DNA from: Treponema sp.
GTDB lineage: Bacteria; Spirochaetota; Spirochaetia; Treponematales; Breznakiellaceae
Assembly: GCA_031272575.1 (NCBI GenBank)
Contig: JAISTO010000188.1
Coordinates: 1-15,426 of the forward strand
Direction of reading: 5' to 3'
Length of the DNA: 15,426 nucleotides
How positions within the stretch are numbered: position 1 is the stretch's first letter; every line of letters starts with the position of its first letter. A model generated the notes under the pieces. The model was not told the origin of the DNA. It searched no databases and saw only the letters and a program-made list of their open reading frames with translations. Below are positions 13,501 through 15,426 of this stretch, one piece after another. The translations under genes were made by a program, and so were the position numbers.

Positions 13501-15019
13501 TCGTGCGGACATCATCCCAGGACTCGACGTTGCGGTAGCGGATCGCCTCCGCGCGGAACGAGATGCCCCCCTTCTCGCGGACGAGCGCGGCGTTGAGCCC
13601 GTTGAGGGTGACCGTGCCCACCGTGCACTCGTCCCCGAAGAGGCTGATGGCCCCCCCCCGCGTCGACACGGTGAGGGCCCCGGAGACCGGCAGCGCCCCC
13701 CCGCCCTTCACGCGGCGGAGGCTCAGGTCCGTAAGGCGCAGTTCCCCCGCGGGCGCGAAGGGGGCGAGGCCGACCCGCCCGCTAAAAAAAACGCTCCCCC
13801 CGCCTGACGCGAAGCGCGCCCGGTTCACGGCGGCGCGCCGCTCGTCCCCCCGTACGTCGAGCGAAAACACCCCCCGGTTAAGCGTGACGACCCTCTGCGC
13901 GTCCCCCGGGGTCCGCTCGGGGAAGGCCCCATCCAGCGTGACGCGGTACGACGCCTGCCCGGAGGCGTCCCGCTCGAGCGCCGCCTCGCCGGAGAAGGCC
14001 ATGTCGAGCCAGGGCGCGTAGGCGGCGAGGGCCCCGTCGAGGCGCAGCATCCCCGAGGGGCGAAAATCCCGCATGCTCAAAGCGGCCGCGCCGGATCCGG
14101 AGCGCAGGTGGTGCCGCGCCGTTACCGCGAGCGCCTTCTTCGCGAAGGTCCCCTCCGCCGTCAGTTCGTCGTCCTTCATGCTGACATGGCAGATGAAGGG
14201 CCGGATATCGAATGAGGCACCCCGCGCACGGGAGACGCCGAGCCAGGCCTCGCCGCGCCCCAGGTCCCCATCCAGGGTCCCGTTCACTTTGACGCTCGTT
14301 TCCGCATGGCCTTCGAGCGCGGCAAGCGGGCCCTCTCCCGCGGGCAGCAGGCCCTCCGCGTTGGCGCGGCAGAGAAACGCGAGGGTCCCGCCCGAAAACG
14401 AGGCGTCCAGATTGACGGCCGCCGCCTCGACCGGAATGCCGGCGATTGCCCCGCTGTAGGTTCCGTTCCGCACACGGACGAGAAAGCCCTCGGGAAGCAG
14501 CGTGTTTAAGGTGATGGAAATATCCCGCGCGCCGGGCGGCGCTTTTTCACCCTTGCCGGCGAAGGCCCTGAAAAAAGCCGCGATCTGTTCGGAGGAGCCT
14601 TCGAGCGCGGGCGAGTCGAGGCGCAGGCTCGTGAGCGCCCGCAGGGGGTCCTCGCGCCCCCGCCGAATGAGGGCGCCGAGATTCCAGCCCAGGCGCAGGC
14701 GCTCGACCCGCAGCGTGGGCCCCCCGCTCTCCCGCGTCGTGATTACAAGCCCGCGGAGGTCGAGCCCCCCCAAAAGCGAGGCCCCGGCCGCCCGGTAACT
14801 GAGCCGCAGGCCCAGCGCCGCCTCCGCCTGCCCCAGCGCCCGCGCCTGCAGCGCCGCGCTCTGGCGCTCCGCCGCCTCCTGCACCGGCCGCAAAAGCAGG
14901 GCCGTCCCCGGCAGCAGCAGCGCAAAAACGAGTATCTGTATGCGGATATAGGCAAAGCGCTCCCATAAGGGTGCGCCGCGCTCCCATAGGGGAGCATGCC
15001 GGTTCAGGTGCGAGGGCAT
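10535..15019 (-). CDS. tamB: TamB-like envelope protein (translocation and assembly module)
   Basis: 1494 residues, in the usual range for TamB. An N-terminal signal anchor lies at about residues 26-45 after a basic stretch. It is followed by more than 1000 residues of repetitive beta-rich sequence expected of an AsmA/TamB-type groove spanning the periplasm. The C-terminal region (about 1180-1494) carries the TamB (DUF490) signature: GDVSLRSGEIFYFERSFYIREG, NPRISARAEI, SQAEIFNILGQN and a final WRRSF ending in Phe. TamB proteins help move lipids and outer-membrane proteins to the outer membrane. In Treponema pallidum a TamB-like gene sits beside bamA; here the next gene downstream is the rhuM remnant and no bamA is seen. 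No ribosome site precedes the ATG, but TATAAC ends 4 bases before it. Residues 9-22 contain a seven-residue duplication, APLWERG/APLWERF. Confidence 0.92.
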   Translation of the reverse strand: MPSHLNRHAPLWERGAPLWERFAYIRIQILVFALLLPGTALLLRPVQEAAERQSAALQARALGQAEAALGLRLSYRAAGASLLGGLDLRGLVITTRESGGPTLRVERLRLGWNLGALIRRGREDPLRALTSLRLDSPALEGSSEQIAAFFRAFAGKGEKAPPGARDISITLNTLLPEGFLVRVRNGTYSGAIAGIPVEAAAVNLDASFSGGTLAFLCRANAEGLLPAGEGPLAALEGHAETSVKVNGTLDGDLGRGEAWLGVSRARGASFDIRPFICHVSMKDDELTAEGTFAKKALAVTARHHLRSGSGAAALSMRDFRPSGMLRLDGALAAYAPWLDMAFSGEAALERDASGQASYRVTLDGAFPERTPGDAQRVVTLNRGVFSLDVRGDERRAAVNRARFASGGGSVFFSGRVGLAPFAPAGELRLTDLSLRRVKGGGALPVSGALTVSTRGGAISLFGDECTVGTVTLNGLNAALVREKGGISFRAEAIRYRNVESWDDVRTSFLSLEGAYDRAPRHFQTSLTLDSFSAEDIINLAGPFAPDLGAPARDAAKNISITADIFINTDFSHVLYNATRFVAAWQGKPNLLFVMSVSGTERRVDIEAGRIVWPRGEAELAGYADFADMQDISFYFGTTWKNLTYYFDGVLLERRALSLRGSYGIEAYIGHEDGYAGYLQTENVPFPSGAGLALTKLSSSFRFNTKDDWQARIDSLQVTGLAIPGAAPADITLKGQGDQNGIVLESITFDDGKGALEGSGWLFWEEGYLRPRVSLSAFDAGRREQYALDAAYEDGMVTATLFGKEMRFSRFNGAIPPGTATGNLRLRGSSLESFRADLNLAAFSFRWGDSTLSGALSAAFSEDEASVRDLSLDWQDFRVDAPLIRIDRAASRAQCSASVQGVLGGRALAAGFSVEAAFSPFRAWRGAAEGLSAFSGTITVSRAAWGDLAAEEPFSLRVERRLGKGAGGGMERSVSVSGGPSNLIRMRYFESGDFYAALVAPSPLRGAITGTLTAKALALETRNMYADLAALWRFMPARDENAIRVTSGFANVDLRISGSMSDPEFNGRIRGTSVRVAVPKFLAEPIRPEPFEARVAGGEIALGPVDCAVGDGIGIAEALFRFERWAPRVMTINIDVPSETAVPARISIGPVSASGRGEGRLAIHLEDQIVSVTGEVTLNDTVAAMDMSKLGGGRGIGPPRGNLSTAVNLTVKTGRKVEFLWPNPQMPILQAYADLGSALTITFDNLIGRFAVQGDVSLRSGEIFYFERSFYIREGTLFFNENEARVNPRISARAEIRDHSDEEGEVTISMIIDNAYLSSFTARFESTPSLSQAEIFNILGQNVTGTQSGEAGNQIIAGATDALMQFTLFRRMQRGLRDFLRLDMLSFRTQLLQNALFQTIGTGTEGGSAYRAGTFFDNTSILLGKYIGSDMFAQAMVSFRYDENNPASGGLRIEPDIGLDMHSPLVDISMNITPLHVENWFLDDVNFKVTWRRSF
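14957..14995 (-). repeat. 21-bp-period duplication at the tamB N-terminus
   Basis: GCGCTCCCATAAGGG (14957-14971) and GCGCTCCCATAGGGG (14978-14992) differ by one base and encode APLWER twice. The second copy is part of a small palindrome, GCTCCC-ATAG-GGGAGC (14980-14995). The repeated residues precede the membrane anchor and probably lie in the cytoplasm. Confidence 0.6.
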
Positions 15020-15049
15020 GGTAGTTATAGTACCAGTATCGGCAGAAAA

Positions 15050-15094
15050 GGGGAAGGGGGGGATAGGGAGTGGGGAGTGGGGAGTAGGGAGTGG
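15050..15094 (+). repeat. G-rich tract with quadruplex-forming potential
   Basis: Six runs of three or more G (15050-15053, 15056-15062, 15066-15068, 15072-15075, 15079-15082, 15087-15089) are separated by 2 to 4 bases, and GGAGTGGG-like units recur with a period near 8. The pattern fits the G3+N1-7 quadruplex rule. It lies on the template strand about 30-75 bases upstream of the tamB start. Confidence 0.7.
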
Positions 15095-15106
15095 CTTGCG
15101 CGACTC

Positions 15107-15228
15107 TCGTCATTCCGCGGCTTGGAAACGGGACCGAGCGGCAACGCCGCGAACAGTTCGAAGAACTGCGTGCGCGTTCAACGCGCCCCCCTCTCCCCCG
15201 CGGAATCTTGCGAAAGCAAGACTCCGCG
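15107..15228. repeat. Palindromic element with four consecutive short-loop hairpins
   Basis: The segment starts with TCGTCATTCCGCGGCTT, the inverted match of the repeat at 10504-10520. Four hairpins follow: GCGGC-AAC-GCCGC (15138-15150), CAGTTC-GAA-GAACTG (15154-15168), GCGCGT-TCA-ACGCGC (15172-15186), and a 13-bp stem with one mismatch and a GAAA loop (15199-15228). ATTCCGCGG at 15112-15120 also pairs with CCGCGGAAT at 15198-15206, enclosing the inner hairpins. This layout resembles a REP/BIME or MITE-type element. Confidence 0.6.
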
Positions 15229-15267
15229 CTTAAAGCCTAAACTTGTCCCATAACTTAGATTAAGAAT

Positions 15268-15346
15268 TTATCCACAGATTTACACAGATAATCACCGATT
15301 TTCACCCAATTAAAGACACGATTAGTAATAAAAAATCTGTGGATAC
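15268..15346. repeat. 13-bp inverted repeat containing DnaA-box-like sequence
   Basis: TATCCACAGATTT (15269-15281) and AAATCTGTGGATA (15333-15345) are perfect inverted arms 51 bases apart in A/T-rich DNA. TTATCCACA (15268-15276) equals the DnaA box consensus. ATTTACACA (15278-15286) and the reverse of TGTGGATAC (15338-15346) each differ from it by one base. It may equally be a dispersed non-coding repeat. Confidence 0.6.
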
Positions 15347-15386
15347 ATTTTGAGCCCCCTCCGAAAAGTCAGCAATTAAGTAAGTA

Positions 15387-15426
15387 AACGCGAATGAACG
15401 CTAATGTACACGAATTTACGCGAATA
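15387..15426 (+). repeat. Degenerate tandem repeat with exact 10-bp period (continues past edge)
   Basis: Four successive units, AACGCGAATG, AACGCTAATG, TACACGAATT and TACGCGAATA, align with no gaps and share the pattern WACRCKAATN. The array reaches the right edge, so its full length is unknown. Confidence 0.65.

Larger units (their letters stand above)
15020..15426. other. 407-base repeat-rich region without a gene
   Basis: Both strands were read and no convincing gene was found; the short open frames here lack ribosome sites and recognisable products. From left to right it holds a possible -10 for tamB (TATAAC, 15029-15024 on the minus strand), a G-rich tract, a GC-rich stretch of palindromes and hairpins, and an A/T-rich half with an inverted repeat and a 10-bp tandem repeat. 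Base composition changes sharply near 15230, from GC-rich to A/T-rich. Confidence 0.7.

Noticed and set aside
15240..15426. Replication origin
   Set aside because: There is only one perfect DnaA box, with no dnaA, dnaN, gyrB or other origin-linked gene in view; the motif fits a dispersed intergenic repeat better.
15107..15426. CRISPR array
   Set aside because: The repeats are short, differ from one another and are inverted or in tandem with a 10-bp period; there are no equal-length spacers and no cas genes.

Overview
The window looks like a piece of a GC-rich diderm (Gram-negative-type) bacterial chromosome. A TamB-type envelope protein, a lipoprotein with a relaxed lipobox and a protein with an apparent outer-membrane-like C-terminal domain all point to two membranes. 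The relaxed lipoboxes and general gene content suggest a spirochaete, perhaps Treponema-like, but no marker gene settles the phylum. All well-supported intact genes lie on the minus strand; the only plus-strand content is a probable small RNA and a truncated rhuM gene.

Region A (8697 down to 1, minus strand) is one tightly packed operon. It starts from a TTGACA-17-TAATAC promoter whose -10 is covered by a perfect 12-bp palindrome. In order of transcription the genes are: (1) a lipoprotein with a CsgG/LpoB-like domain; (2) a larger secreted paralogue that adds a Pro/Ala linker, a TolA-like charged helix and a beta-rich C-terminal domain; (3) a cytoplasmic SPFH (stomatin/prohibitin/flotillin) protein with three C-terminal zinc-ribbon cysteine sets; (4) a four-TM protein with a helical tail; (5) a two-TM protein with a large helical domain and a nearly pure aspartate tail; (6) a helical soluble protein that runs off the left edge. 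Overlaps or gaps of 2 to 30 bases argue for joint expression. The set could link the cytoplasmic face of the inner membrane to the outer envelope. I recognise the SPFH and CsgG-like parts, not the whole arrangement; this is the best candidate for an undescribed system.

Region B (8714-9809, minus strand) holds two overlapping genes for small exported proteins: an unrecognised periplasmic protein, possibly translated from a leaderless mRNA, and a DUF192 protein.

Region C (9810-10534) is a plus-strand island. It has a strong-looking promoter with an A/T-rich upstream element, a predicted folded RNA of about 125 nt ending in a canonical intrinsic terminator, a second promoter overlapped by a dyad, and the first 114 codons of a rhuM gene cut off at a palindromic repeat.

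Region D (10535-15019, minus strand) is a full-length tamB-like gene. Region E (15020-15426) has no gene but is dense in repeats: a G-rich tract, a run of four short-loop hairpins, a 13-bp inverted repeat with DnaA-box-like sequence, and a 10-bp-period tandem repeat running off the right edge. A 17-bp palindrome-associated sequence occurs in opposite orientations on either side of tamB.
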